From Homalodisca vitripennis (taxonomy: Eukaryota; Arthropoda; Insecta; Hemiptera; Cicadellidae), in assembly GCF_021130785.1 (NCBI RefSeq), contig NC_060210.1, forward strand, positions 186,628,501-186,692,500: a stretch of 64,000 nt of DNA, given 5' to 3'. The notes beneath the pieces are model-generated. The model did not search any database. It was not told the DNA's origin and was given only the letters and a program-made list of their open reading frames with translations. Both the position numbers and the translations under genes were made by a program. This document shows positions 51,401 through 63,283 of the stretch, in pieces; position 1 is the first letter of the stretch; the number at the start of each line of letters is the position of its first letter.

Positions 51401-54400
51401 AATATATTATATGATTACTTGCATCACTTACCACATATTTTAAGGTTTCCCACACAATTGCAACAACTCGCAATTTATATAAACTGCCAATTTTCTGCAT
51501 GACGTCCATGACATCGATGCCTGTGTGAGGAATGACATAATCAACAAAGCTGGTCAGGGAAGACTGGTACAGTCTATTGATTTCCTGTAATGAGTCTTTT
51601 TGTGGTTCAGAAAATCTAGGGCAGGAGGTTTCTGCAGCGTAATCTAAAATCTGAATACCAACATAAATAAATTAAAACAATTTATTAACAGATCACCTGA
51701 ATTAATAAAACAGAATTCTCACCATAAAAATGTGTTCTATGTCCAGTAATAGCTTTTATGAACTCAATTTCATGGAGTCCGAAATCCAAAAAATTGAGTT
51801 GACAGTAAATTAGGAAAAATATATTTTATAACACAAAAGATTATTAGTCATATTACTTGAAATTGTATAATAGATGCTAATGGTCAATACGTATTACAAT
51901 GAATCTTACTTCATAATGATCCAAGGAACTGGGATATATCGGTATAGGTTGCCAGCATATGTCCTGATTCCACACCTGGAATCCTGTGGGAGGAAACAAT
52001 CCAGCCAAGAACAGTTCAGCACTTTGAAGGGTGCGTGTTGAGGGTGAACTCAAGGCCTGAAAGTCTCTTGGTCTGTATGTAGAGTCCAGAAAACCATTGT
52101 ACATGGAACGGACTTTCTCCCCCAACTTGTACATCTGGACACGACCGATCTATAAACAGATATACGAGTATTGTATACTTCCCGTGCAGAATAAGTCGGA
52201 GAAGGCCTAGCATGTCATGACAACTATGTCTTTATTGCTGACACTTATTCAATCAATCTCATTAGTTTTTTAAATTCATTAATTCAATTTTCCCCTTTTC
52301 AGCAATTCAATTCCCTTCCAATGAGAACTTGATGAAGAGAACCTTTAAAGATTTTACATAAAGTAAAAGTAAAGTAAAGTGATGTCCTGTATTACCAGGC
52401 GAAATTTACATAACTTAGAAAGTTGTAGAAAGGTCTGATTCAATGTGGTTGTTAAGATTAGCCTCAGTTCACCTTCTATTTAGTGAAGCGTCTAGCATCT
52501 GACGATGTCTCAGGCTTGAATCGTTCGTCTGAAGAGATTAAAAAAGGCTGCGACATCAATTATGTACCTGATGTAAAAATAAGAACCTCTTTACCTATAT
52601 CACATTACATTTTGTAGTCTAGATGTCTCTGATGTGGAAAGGAAAAAAGACTTCATTTTTAACGTCTTCGTGCCGACGTTTTGTGAATCTTTCAGACGAA
52701 CATGTCTCCAGATTCCAGGAGTCAAATCTGTGACAGATCAGACTACAGACGCTTCCAGTTTTATCGAAGGTAAACTGGATAAATTTAACTTTCACGTTTC
52801 ATACACTGGAGGAACAATCGATCTGGGGTCGGCAGGTCGCTTGCCTCCGTGAATTTGATTTATAAATTGTTTGTACTTACTGGGATATCTTTCTTATTGC
52901 CTCTAAGCTAATGCATATTGCACAAATGCTTTTATCATCAGCAATGTAAAGATGTAAGATGTAAGATTTGTTGCACAAATTACTGTAAAGTTCCAAACCA
53001 TGTGAATAAAAAAGGTTTAATTTAATAGTATGACATATTAGTATAGCAGGTGAGAACCATTACTGCGTGAAAAGATGTCGAACTCTTTTCTTCTGTAGAA
53101 AAGATACGCCAGCTGTACTTACCAAAAATCTACCAATTAGTAAACCAGATGGCTTCCTTACCACGAAGCTCTCATATTGGCTGTCCTCCGGCATGAAGCC
53201 AAATAAAATTTTAAACTTTTAATAGGATCACACTTATACAAACCCTGTTATGGATTATTCATCGAGTGTTTAGAGTGAGGCACCGCCCACCACTGTTGTT
53301 ACGTAGTGACTGGCTGGAACGCAAACGGAAAAACAACTGTCAGTGGTGTTGGAAAACACGGTCCTCATGGTCTTTCTTGGAGGTTTTCCAAGCGATCAAA
53401 ACCTCAGAGGCTTGTCGTGCTGTGGGCGGAGCGTCCCTCTAAACTCTCGATGAATTGTAGTATAGAGCCCTTACCTGAGTAAGTTCGCCCACACCGTATG
53501 GCCACACACTTGTGTCATTGCTCTGGTATGGAATTGTGGTAAAGGTAGACAAAGGACCTCTGTTACCATGGCGGGCCACCTATAACATCTAAACAATTCA
53601 GTTGCCCCTCTTATAATATTGCTATATTGTTTACATCCACAAGGATATCCCAAAGTCTAATTAGCTTTTACTTGCTTTATACCTTAAATTACCTCTTCTA
53701 ATTGCGTTTAATTGCACTTAGCAAACATCGTTCAAGGTTTGCGTTATATGTAGGGAAACACGTTTTTTATTGAAACATACTGTACATATATGACCATAGT
53801 TCCAATATTTGAGCAGCACAGAATTGCAGAATGTAGCACTTTAGGGTTTTTCAACCTAGGGTTCAACCCCCACGGGGGTCACGAAGGGCCACGTCAGAGT
53901 CACGGAAGAAAAAATGTTACGGTTTTGTTCCTGAAAGCTTACCGGATTAGTCTTGTGTCCATAATGTTTGGTTCCCAGATGAAGAAACATCTTCGATGGT
54001 TTCATTAATTCAGCGCACAGTACTTCACCACACATGACACTGCGGCTTATTTCCAAGGGACGTGAACCCAACCTTCAAATAAGATGCGGTGTATTTCCTG
54101 CGTTTTTGGTTTAATGGAAGTGGTCATACATTAGTGGAAGAATAAATTTTGTTTTTATCAAATATTTAATGAGGGAATACCATAAAATAAACCTCGGCAG
54201 TTTTACAGGATAGGGGCCCTTAAATTTAGTAGTGTTGAACTTCTACACCATCCCCCCCAATTGCAATGTATAGTCAAGAATCGTCAAAATTTCAGACACA
54301 AAAAGGGGTCGTAAGTTCAAAAAGTTTTAGAACCATTGCTCTAGGTCTTTATATTAGTAAGCAGAATACTGTTTTTTATTTGGTGATTTAGGATTAATAT

Positions 54401-55886
54401 TAGTAATATGTATTAATAGTACTCCAACGCTGACCTGGTTGGAGCAAAAATGCACTTTATTAGTATATATACTCTTATCGGGTCTCAGGCTTCTTTTTGG
54501 CCATGCAACAGAATCAGTTATTCGCTACTGAATTCTGAATGGTTTGCGTTAGTAAATTTTAATCAAAAAGCTCATCAGTGTATTTTTTACATTAACCTAA
54601 GTTGCAAACTCAAGCCATCTTTGAGCAGCTGTCATTTTTGACCCGGTTGTCCGTTTGAGGTCGGGTTTGCGGCTCTGTACTCTACTTATAAAGAACTTTT
54701 ATTTGATATGCATATCAACCTATGCTTACATTTAAGATTTTCTTCTGACTCCTAGCGGGCCACCTCCCTGAGGAAGTAGCGGATCACTGAATATTTGATA
54801 AAATAGATTTTTATGTCCAGTAACTTTGTGAAAGGTTTTTTAGCTCTATTTTAAATATTTAACAAAATATTTAACCGACCCGGGACTTTTTGGACACCCT
54901 GTATAAGAAATAACATATAAGAAAGCGAGAAACATTTTTTAACGTAAAAATGTATGCTACAAAATTTAATTTATGTCAAAATGCTTTGTAACATGCCCTA
55001 TAGTGTAAATATGATTAAAAGTTACAGTATATTTATAAACGTTATTTTGAAAAATTAACAACGTCATGTCAATATAATAATAAAAGTAATTGAAGGTTAA
55101 ACTTTATCTAAGTAGGACAGCCCGGTCCATTAGGTTAAAGGTTCTTTTAGAAGCATATCGAATATACCATTAAAACATGTAGAAGAAACATCCAAAGTTA
55201 AAACATGTAACATATTAAAAGTTTAAATGTATTATTTAAAAAATTAAAAAAATACGTAGTAATAAAACGTAGAATATCCAAGAAAAACTTTTACAGGGAC
55301 AGCAATTCTTGAAGGTAATTTTATAAAACTAAATTTCTACAATTGTTATATAGATTGAATTTATTAAACCCTATATCTAATCCTCTTTTAAACTTAACAA
55401 TTTTAATTGGTATTCTATCTAGTTGGGAATATAAAAATAACAGAAGAAAAAGCGTGACGGTTTTCACTTAATAGCTAGATTTTTTAAAATTATTTTTGCC
55501 AATTAATCAATAAGCACCGAAACTAAAGACAATTCAAGTTAGTATCTAAGACCGTCACCAGATTTCGCTAATGCTCTTGAAACCAGTAAATGCAGCATGG
55601 GAACTAGCCAATATAAAGCTCTTAAATATTGCGTCAGTGTGATTCCACTATTTTCTCTTTTCCTTACCTAGTACATTTCCTACAACGAACCCTACTTCTA
55701 TTAGACGTCCAAAAATAAAGACACACCTACCACAATGACAAACTGTAGCGTAGATACTGATCTGGTCCCTCTTGTGTTTGTGTCAACACACTCACGTCCA
55801 GTAGATCCTTTGGATTGGCAGTACACAAGTGTTAACACCACCACCACCACTATCACAATCGAAGAGAGAAGCAAGCGTTTTGTCAT
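48466..55886 (-). CDS. Acid phosphatase copy E (complete, 7 exons, 408 aa), recent duplicate of D
   Basis: Exons: 1 55731..55886, 2 53475..53579, 3 51910..52149, 4 51432..51650, 5 50028..50154, 6 49530..49744, 7 48466..48630 (TAA). All junctions are conserved and the frame is open. It differs from D by a few residues: two codons shorter in exon 1 (D-G-R-R-E region), Ala to Thr in exon 1, Met to Ile before C-W-Q-P in exon 3, and Glu to Lys in exon 7 (M-L-K-I-T). R-H-G-N-R-G-P, T-R-T-L-Q-S-A-E and S-G-H-D are unchanged. An alternative start at 55961 exists as in D, but the ATG at 55886 precedes the signal peptide. An extra B-type first exon lies upstream at 57.1 kb. Confidence 0.92.
49005..49197 (-). 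mobile_element. tRNA-derived SINE in intron 6 of copy E
   Basis: Duplicated counterpart of the SINE at 38.36-38.58 kb. It lost a few bases in the tRNA-like head (tatctataactcagactc). Confidence 0.65.
53060..53194 (-). other. 44-codon open frame, unit 2 counterpart
   Basis: Same unrecognised M-P-E-D-S-Q-Y-E frame as at 42468..42602. Conservation only reflects recent duplication. Confidence 0.2.
53837..54339 (-). mobile_element. hAT-like non-autonomous element in intron 1 of copy E
   Basis: Counterpart of 43247-43748. Its right end (agaaccattg) is closer to a hAT terminal repeat than that in unit 1. Confidence 0.5.
54530..54950. other. Segment unique to unit 2 (replaces about 230 bp of unit 1)
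   Basis: After gctactgaattc the sequence departs from unit 1 and rejoins near aacgtaaaaatgt. It ends with gggactttttggacaccctg followed by tata, a terminus like those of the acaccctgt-ended elements in this window. Unit 1 has unrelated AT-rich DNA in the same place (about 43945-44160). It is probably a transposon insertion with a deletion. Confidence 0.55.
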
Positions 55887-57062
55887 ATGTTTGCCAAGTG
55901 ATGTAGAATTTTCGCACACATCCCAACAATGATAAAAGTTCACAAGGAAATTTAGTGCCATGGTTGGCTAAATTTAAAGCCAGACGGTTTATCAACACCT
56001 TAGATAAGTAACTACCTATCAAATAATGGTGACTAACTCACTCGATAGTCAAAATACTGTTACGCCTTTAACGAGCATTTGTAACTATCGTCTCTTTGGT
56101 TTGCCTTATTAAATAGTAGATTAAAAAGGCCACTGACCTGATCTCTCGAGGGTCAAAAGTTTAACTGTGCATTATATCTCGATCAGCATCCAGTAGTATA
56201 GTGTATCGCAAGTAATTAAAAAATACACATTCCATTTGCAATGGCGCAGTGTAGCGGGCACAATAGTGATCGCTATACAACCGAATCAAGTAACGTCGAG
56301 CGTCGAGTGTGGCCGCTGTTTTGATTGGTGACCGCTGAGCAAATTATCCTTGCAAGATGCCTCGCCTGCCCGACCGTTAGTGGTGGTGGTTCGCAAGTCA
56401 CCTTTAAGCCGTTGTTTCCCAACTAATCCTAATTGCCCGACTATTCGAGAATTTGTTTCGCATGCTCTAAAAAGAAAATAACAGGCTTAACGTTACGAAA
56501 TATGCTGAAGGAAATAAATATGACAACTAACTTCATAATTTGTTTTTCTAAAAGTTCTTGTAAACTAGTGTTCTTGAAATTCAGTAGAAACACAAGTTAC
56601 ATCTAAACATGTATATATCTATAGCCTCTTAGAACAGTTTCAAAAGAAAACTACAATTTTTGAATGTACAATATTTCGTTATAATTAACAACTTTGTCAA
56701 GTACACTTTTAAAATATACACAGAATAAAATAAACAAACAAAAGAAGAAACACCGTCCTGATAATAAACATTCTAAATGTAAATACAATTTTGAAATGTA
56801 AACAAGATTTGATTAGTTGTTAATTTAACAATAATAACATAATATAATATAATTTTGAATGTAGGTACATTTGTATATCAGATTGTAATTATTCAAGTGA
56901 AAAACAATAATTTTGCGAATGATAAGTCCATTTGGTTGTTTCGATTTTATTATAAGTTGGTGTGCCAATATATATATAATTTACATGTGAAAAGTCTTCG
57001 GAAATAACAACTGCCACTTCCGTGATTATCATTGGAAACAAAAAAAGAGCGAATGTGCTTAC
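55887..57062. other. Region upstream of copy E to the orphan exon
   Basis: Contains the unit 2 end, a 5S-derived SINE (56238-56425), and from about 56450 sequence homologous to intron 1 of copy B near 22.78 kb, interrupted by about 360 bp of AT-rich DNA (56.62-56.98 kb). Confidence 0.55.
56238..56425 (+). mobile_element. 5S-derived SINE at the end of unit 2
   Basis: ggcgcagtgtagcgggcac, cgtcgagcgtcgagtgtgg, gattggtgaccgctgagc, ttaagccgttg: head and body of the 5S-derived SINE without the full tail. It is the intact-junction partner of the truncated copy at 45488-45570. Confidence 0.75.
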
Positions 57063-57233
57063 CAAAATAACAAATTGTAACGTGGTCAATGCTCTAGTTC
57101 CTGTTGTGTTGGTAGCATTGATCTCTGTCAGACTGAGACTATCATTGAATGCGCCAGTTGGCCCGTAAGTTTGACCTTGAACAATGACCAAAATTTCGAC
57201 AACAATAAAGCACAAGAACAAGACACGTGGCAT
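57063..57233 (-). CDS. Extra (orphan or alternative) first exon upstream of copy E, B type
   Basis: 57 codons, start MPRVLFLCFI, end T-L-Q-F-V-I-L with donor gtaagcaca. It is close to copy B exon 1 (one codon shorter in the signal segment), and its flanks are also homologous (about 22.78-23.65 kb to 56.45-57.70 kb). Open and in phase 0, so it could splice to copy E exon 2. Alternatively it is the remnant of a gene copy whose exons 2-7 were deleted. aggataagata at about 57373-57383 lies about 140 bp upstream. Confidence 0.6.
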
Positions 57234-57372
57234 CTTAAACTTTAACTAAAGTTAGTTGAAATATTGAAATATTTTATGACACCTGAGACCCTCCAACACC
57301 ACAGTAAAATATTTAGAACTAATTTAGAACTACTAAACGACCGACCTAATTTAGTCGTGTAAAAACAAAACT

Positions 57373-57383
57373 AGGATAAGATA
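57373..57383 (+). promoter_or_regulatory. Candidate GATA-factor site upstream of the B-type orphan exon
   Basis: aggataagata, kept at the same distance as upstream of copy B exon 1. Confidence 0.35.
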
Positions 57384-57712
57384 ATCCAAACCGTGATACG
57401 TGATAGGAAGTACGCAACAAACTAACAAAGAAGCTATTGTTTTTCCTCTAACGATAACTGAAATATAACTGATACTTGTTTTAATTAATTGTCTTAAAAG
57501 GAAGCAATAACTTCAGATTTCAAAAATTAAATAAGATTATAAGCACAACTTACGTCGTTCTGCTGATTAGATGTTTGAACTTCTAGTTAATAATAAGGGA
57601 AATGCCACAATACAACTGCACATGCTCTAGGTTTTAGTATCACGTCAAATAGCAGTATTTGCTCTTACATAGATGCTGATATCGTATATGCAGTAAATAT
57701 TTCATTCCATTA

Positions 57713-57958
57713 CCATTGGCGCAGTGTAGTGGGTACGGTGGTTATCGCTATACAACCGCATCAAACAATGTCGAGCGTCGAGTGTGGCTGCTGTTTTGAT
57801 GGGTGACCGCTGAGCAAATTATCCTTGCAAGCTGCCCGCCTGCCCGACCGTTAGTGGTGGTGGTTCGCAAGTCACTTTTAAGCCGTTGATTCCCAGTTTA
57901 AGTGTTAGAAAGACCGCTTTTTCTACCTAACTTTCCCTGATAAAATCAGATTTTCTGT
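57713..57958 (+). mobile_element. 5S-derived SINE
   Basis: Nearly full-length: ggcgcagtgtagtgggtacg, caatgtcgagcgtcgagtg, gatgggtgaccgctgagc, cccgcctgcccgaccgtta, and a degraded tail (aagtgttagaaagaccgc, cctgataaaatcag). Inserted just beyond the B-like segment. Confidence 0.75.
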
Positions 57959-60900
57959 AATGTTTACATTTTATATTTTCATTTCGGTGCAAGTATGTTT
58001 TTAACCCGCATCTGGCTGATTAAAGTGCTCGCTTACAAAAACAAAAAATATTCCATTTGTGCATAGTTAAGCTTATTAATATACATGTCTTACCCCTAGA
58101 TTGCAATAAATGCTGATTATTAAATAGGATTTTACATAACTTTAGTCAGCAATCCAAAAACAATATTACGCTTTCGCGTTTAGATGTTTCAACATAATTG
58201 TCAAAGCAGTACTAAAACTGATTAAATTTTTCGGCACTGGGCGTCATTATACATCAAAAACTGTAACACGGACACGGAATAAAAACATTCGATAACGTTT
58301 GGTAGGCCTAGCGGTAGAGCTAGACAGTGGCCAGGTACTGAACAGCAACAGAAGAACATAATGGCCGATATTATCACTGTCGTTATCAGCTGGGCAAGGA
58401 AAATTCCCTGCTACTAAAGCGTTTTACGTGGAGTGTGACTTGAAGCTCAACTTTCACACTCACCGAAGCACATCACTTGAGGGACTGGACAACCAACGTT
58501 CATTCCTGCCTGGCTGTTTGCATGATATAGTAAGAACACCCTATAAACTTGAAACTTTGCATGAAGCTTCATTTGCATGTAGGTGATATCGAGTTCGATT
58601 GTTGATACATGTAGCCATACTTGAAATTTTGCATGCAACCCCAGAGAATCTTGTTACACGTCGCGTGGTATGGTGTACTCCGACATTGCTTTTATTAAAT
58701 AACAATAGTAGAAGAGTAATTTTATCTAGCGTTATTAAGCTTCATGTTACACATGTTAACTCATGTTACACATGGGATATGTTAACTCAATTCAGATCAC
58801 AAAAAGAATTATTTAAAACTGTACTTTTATAAATTACTTTTTAATAATTTCAATTAACAAATTAGGTAACGTAGGATGAAAAAAGTAAAAATGATGTGTT
58901 GACTCTGAAAAATATTGTTTAAAAGTGGCTGATGAAAAATGGGCACTGAAATAAGCAGAGCCAAACAGAAATTAACATTTATTTAATGGTTGCAAACTGG
59001 CTCTAAAATACTTTAAAATGAAAAAAATGTTTATACTCTTATTTAGTATGGAAATAACATAAAAGGTATACATGTGAGCCAAATTTCATAGAAATTCACA
59101 CAGAAAGATGTAGTCTTTAGGTTCAATTGGACAAATGCTGATAGATCTTTTTTTTTAAATAAAAATGCTTAACACAATTTATTGTTATAAAATTCGCAAT
59201 ATCTTTGTGTCTATCACACATGGGAAACAAATTTAAAAAGTACTAACATTTATTACCTAATCGTTCCGGAAACAGGACACGATTAGAAACACAGATGATC
59301 ACTTCTTGGACTTGGCCGTGCTCACGCGTGTACTCAACAATTTTCTGTCATATGAACAACATGACGTTGTAAACACGCGATGTATGCAAGGTCATCATTT
59401 TCCCAAACGTAACTAGGACGCAGGGTCGACAATTGTCCCCGCACTGTCATTAACAGTGATGACTGATGACGCATTAGAGTGATATCGTATATTTGATCAT
59501 TCGAAATCTTTGAATTTTGTACAGTTTAGAAGTACTCTGTTTAGAAGTATTGATTGTGTGTGTTAAAATTCGTTCAAACACCAAACACATTATAAGAATA
59601 AGGAAAGAATTGCCAACACAATTAGTACTAGGGACAGATTGATGAAGGGACTCGTGTCTCCCCCTCCCCCCCCCCACCGGTGTAATTGTGGTTTTATAAT
59701 GCATCATGTGCTATTACATCTCGAGAAAGATTTCATCTGTACACGCGAAGTTTTGCACAAAACTTCATTTCTAAATATACAAGAATGCATAATGGTGTAT
59801 GTTCAACAATGGAATTTAGCTGAGCGTTCTAATTTGTTTGCCGGGGGATGTTAAATTTTCTTTCCCATATTTTGTCCTACCATCTATCAGTAAAAGCCAT
59901 GAAATCTCAACCAAGCCTGTTACGTGGCAAGTGGTGTGGCACATATCTACCATGATAATATTATTATGGTTATTAATTAATGCTAACTAATAGTTATGAA
60001 CCAGTTGACCTTAGGAATTACATGAGCTACACTTGATTCTTCACTCTGACAAAAATCTTTTTCAATCCTATTTATCTCAAAATGCGTACGTTAAAATTAT
60101 AAGTTAGTAAATGATAGTTACTAGTAATTATGACTATGGAGATGGTTATTTATCATCCTTTGAATAAGATATACCGGTAAATGGAGTAGTAAATGGCCTG
60201 ACAGAAAGGAACAAAAGAGTCATCACACAAAAGGACTGCACTTAGACCTTTTGACCTAAAAGTCAATAAGGTTCTTCCTTGGATCAAGAGGAACATATGC
60301 ACAAAGTTTCAAGTCTCTAGGTTCTTTCTTTCAAAAGTTATCGCACAAACAGACGAGGATACGATTGAAGAAGACCCTGACGGGTCGTTTATAATACTCT
60401 GTTGCCCTATTAATAGGAATGTAACACATAGTACCTGAAATTACTGGAGTATCTTACACAGTACGGTGCGCTGCTGTTGTAGTATTCTGAAATAGAAGGC
60501 GCTCCACTGATCAAAGAAATAGCCAAGATAAAGACAGATGTCTGTATCGGATTCTACTAGCCACAAGCAGATACCACGTCAATTCCTGCACACCTATTAT
60601 TATAACGCAACTCATATAATATTTGTTTGGCTTTTTAACTTTTTCACTGCTTTATGTAACTTTTCCCCATTATTTCTTAATTTTAAATATAATCTTATAT
60701 TGACCACTGATTACCTTGGACCTCGTGTTTATTTTAGACCAATATTTACATTTATTTCTTGTAACCACTTTTCTTGTAGTTAACTTCTTATATAATACAT
60801 TTTACATATAATATAAATTTTGTGATACAAATAAGATACGGATACAAATAAAATATGCAAATAAGAATTGAAATTCTTGTTTTTTGTTACATGTCCGCAA

Positions 60901-61980
60901 AAAACGTATTTATAGAATTGCACAAAGAAACACATTTTAACTACATAATTACTAATTCTGAAATAACCGAAGGTAGCACCCAAACCCATTAAATTATGAT
61001 ACTATTGTGGCCAATCTGTTAAAAACAAAAATGTTATATAAAAGAAAATTTTTAACATTATAACCAACGTTTTATGATATTTATTATATTCCAAAAGCCA
61101 AAGTACAAAATTGAAATTAAATTTTAATTTATTTTGTGCATTTTACGACCAAGTAAAGATGAGCAGTAAACAAATTTAATGCCAAGGTTCCTGTAAATAA
61201 GTTATACACTTTTATATAATTAATTATAAAGCCTGTTTATTTAACCGGACTATTGTAAAATGTTACAAATTTAAATTAAAATTCATTTATTAATTACTAA
61301 TCTTTTATTATGCTGGTAATACTCGTAAGAGCTGGCTTTAATGGTGGCTATCTTGATTTCCACCTTGTAACAACTGTGTTAAACCTCAACCACTTTCGCA
61401 CGCTATTTATAGTATTTCTTATAGGCTAATAGATACTAGGAGATACTTCCCAAAAATTCTAGAAAATTCTAAAGTGTGGAAGCGTATATTTTTTAATAAG
61501 ACATTTGTAATTCGATGTCTGAAAAGAAAGGCTAAAAATACAAGGTTTAACACTATGGAGTTTACAAGTTCATTCCCTTATATAGTTGACTTTTAAGATA
61601 GTGGTAGATACGACGGGGTTTGTTGTTTTTATTGGGTTGGTTACTAATAAACATATATAGAATTATACATAATACGTGTTAACTTATTTTTATAGTAAAG
61701 AATATTTTTATATTATTTTTTTATTAAATTAATTGAAATGTGATGGTTTGCTGGCAAAAAACACATTTTTTACAACTGGTACACATGTTTATAAAAAGTA
61801 AGAACTACCTACTTGAATTTACAAAAAAACAAATTTTCTGACAATTTTTGTAAAAATATTTATTGCTGAACCTAAAAGCAAATCTAAAAAACATTTTAAT
61901 TGTTAAGATTTTTCATTTTGCTTGTTCTTTTAAAAAAATCAGTCTTTAAATTCAAATATGGTACAATAACTTTGTAAATA
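57959..61980. other. Intergenic region between copies E and F
   Basis: About 4 kb with no acid phosphatase exon. Repeat-like segments near 58.3-58.65 kb (with an A-box-like ggcctagcggtagagc) and 60.18-60.40 kb are unclassified. A C-tract lies at about 59660-59677. The remainder is AT-rich and unrecognised. Confidence 0.5.
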
Positions 61981-63283
61981 TTAAGCTGTTAAATCAAGTT
62001 GACATTCCTTTTGATAATCTGTGATGTTGTAATATTTTTCAGTGATGTTCAAGAACAGGTGGAAGTCACAGGGATACTCGCACCTTGGGATGTTGACGTT
62101 TTTGGGCTCCGAATCCGGGGAGCTTCCGTCTATATGCAGCACCTGAAATATATAGACATGTTACTTGTAGACAGGATTGATTATCTGAAAAATAAGTGAG
62201 TAAAAAATATATTATTTGAAGAATTTTCGTTATATTGTTTGATGTTATAACGTATTTCCTTGGAACAAAGGATATAATCAGGACGTAAGTCAAATGTCAT
62301 TTAGTCAAGATAATTTTAATTGGTTGTATATGATCTTTTTGGCTAATATGACATTAGATAAGAAGTAATGGATTTCAGTGCCTATTATGTCAATTTCTAA
62401 TATGTCAAGGCCTGATAAGTCATGGTCTGGTGGTTAATCACAGTTAGTCATGCTTGGTATGTCATGCTCTGGTTTATCACAGTTAGTCATGCTTGGTATG
62501 TCAAAGATTGTTGTGTGAATGTAACGTCGGTTTGTCGAGGTTTGTTTTGTGTGAAGTTTTCGCTTGTCAATATATGGAAAATCGGATATGGTATGTCAAG
62601 GCGTTTGTTAAGATCTGGAAAGACAGATCTGGTACGTTAATAATTTATATGTGGGTTTCCCGTGTATCAACATCTGGTTTGTCAAGGTCTCTTGTGAGAA
62701 GATCAGGTATGAACGGGTTTACTGTGAGAAGTTCTCGTGTATAAAAGTCTGATTTTTCAAGGTCTGTTGTTCAAAAATTTAGTTTGACAAAATCTGGAGT
62801 GTAAATTTTTTGTATATAAAATTCTGGTATATTGAAGTTTGGCGTGTGACGTTCTCGTATGTTAACGTCTTATTTCTTGAAATGTGATAAAATCTTTAAA
62901 AAATTGTTGATCACAACACTTTTTAAATATTCGATGATGTTAGACACGGACTATTTAATAGTTAGATAACAAATATAAACTTGTCATCTTAAATTTTATT
63001 TCTTCATTGAAATGATTAGAAACTCAAAAACAAACCTATTCAATGTCGTAAATGTTTACCTGGACATAAAATTGTCCGTCAGCATCCGGATTCTGATGGA
63101 GTTCAAAGATCAAGGCGGAAGCAGGTTCCACGAGGCCCAAGGCCTCTGTGTCAAAACCCAGGATGGCCTGAAGGCCTACGATGGTATGGTCGTGGCCAGA
63201 GTAGTAAAACATCCGCTCGGATGATTCCTTTGTATTTTTCTCCTTGGCTCGCATGTGCTCTACCATTTCTTTGAACATTTCTC
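61981..63283 (-). CDS. Acid phosphatase copy F (partial, exons 6-7; 5' exons off the right edge)
   Basis: Exon 6 is 63060..63283 (acceptor tag, then G-E-M-F-K-E) and exon 7 is 61981..62142 (TAA). The intron is GT-AG and phases match the other copies. Exon 6 keeps the catalytic S-G-H-D (F-Y-Y-S-G-H-D-H-T-I) and ends Q-F-Y-V-Q. Exon 7 starts V-L-H-I-D-G and has C-E-Y-P-C-D-F and a late E-C-Q. It is the most diverged copy, with a longer loop (F-D-T-E-A-L-G-L-V-E) than D/E. Exon 5 is not found between 63284 and 64000, so the intron continues off the window. It appears functional as far as seen. Confidence 0.87.
62333..62890. repeat. Degenerate short-period tandem repeat in intron 6 of copy F
   Basis: Recurring words such as tatgtcaag, tttgtcaagg, gtctgg, gttagtcatgcttggtatgtc and gttctcgtgt appear every 15-25 bp. 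One stretch (cacagttagtcatgcttggt) occurs twice, at about 62439 and 62478. This is an old, decayed minisatellite. The open frames crossing it are not genes. Confidence 0.6.

Larger units (their letters stand above)
45566..56425. repeat. Segmental duplication, unit 2
   Basis: Direct tandem copy of 34.89-45.56 kb, with exons almost unchanged. It contains the C-type orphan first exon and copy E. It extends past unit 1 at the right end through more of the 5S-derived SINE (to about 56425). The main difference is a non-homologous segment at about 54530-54950. Confidence 0.9.
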
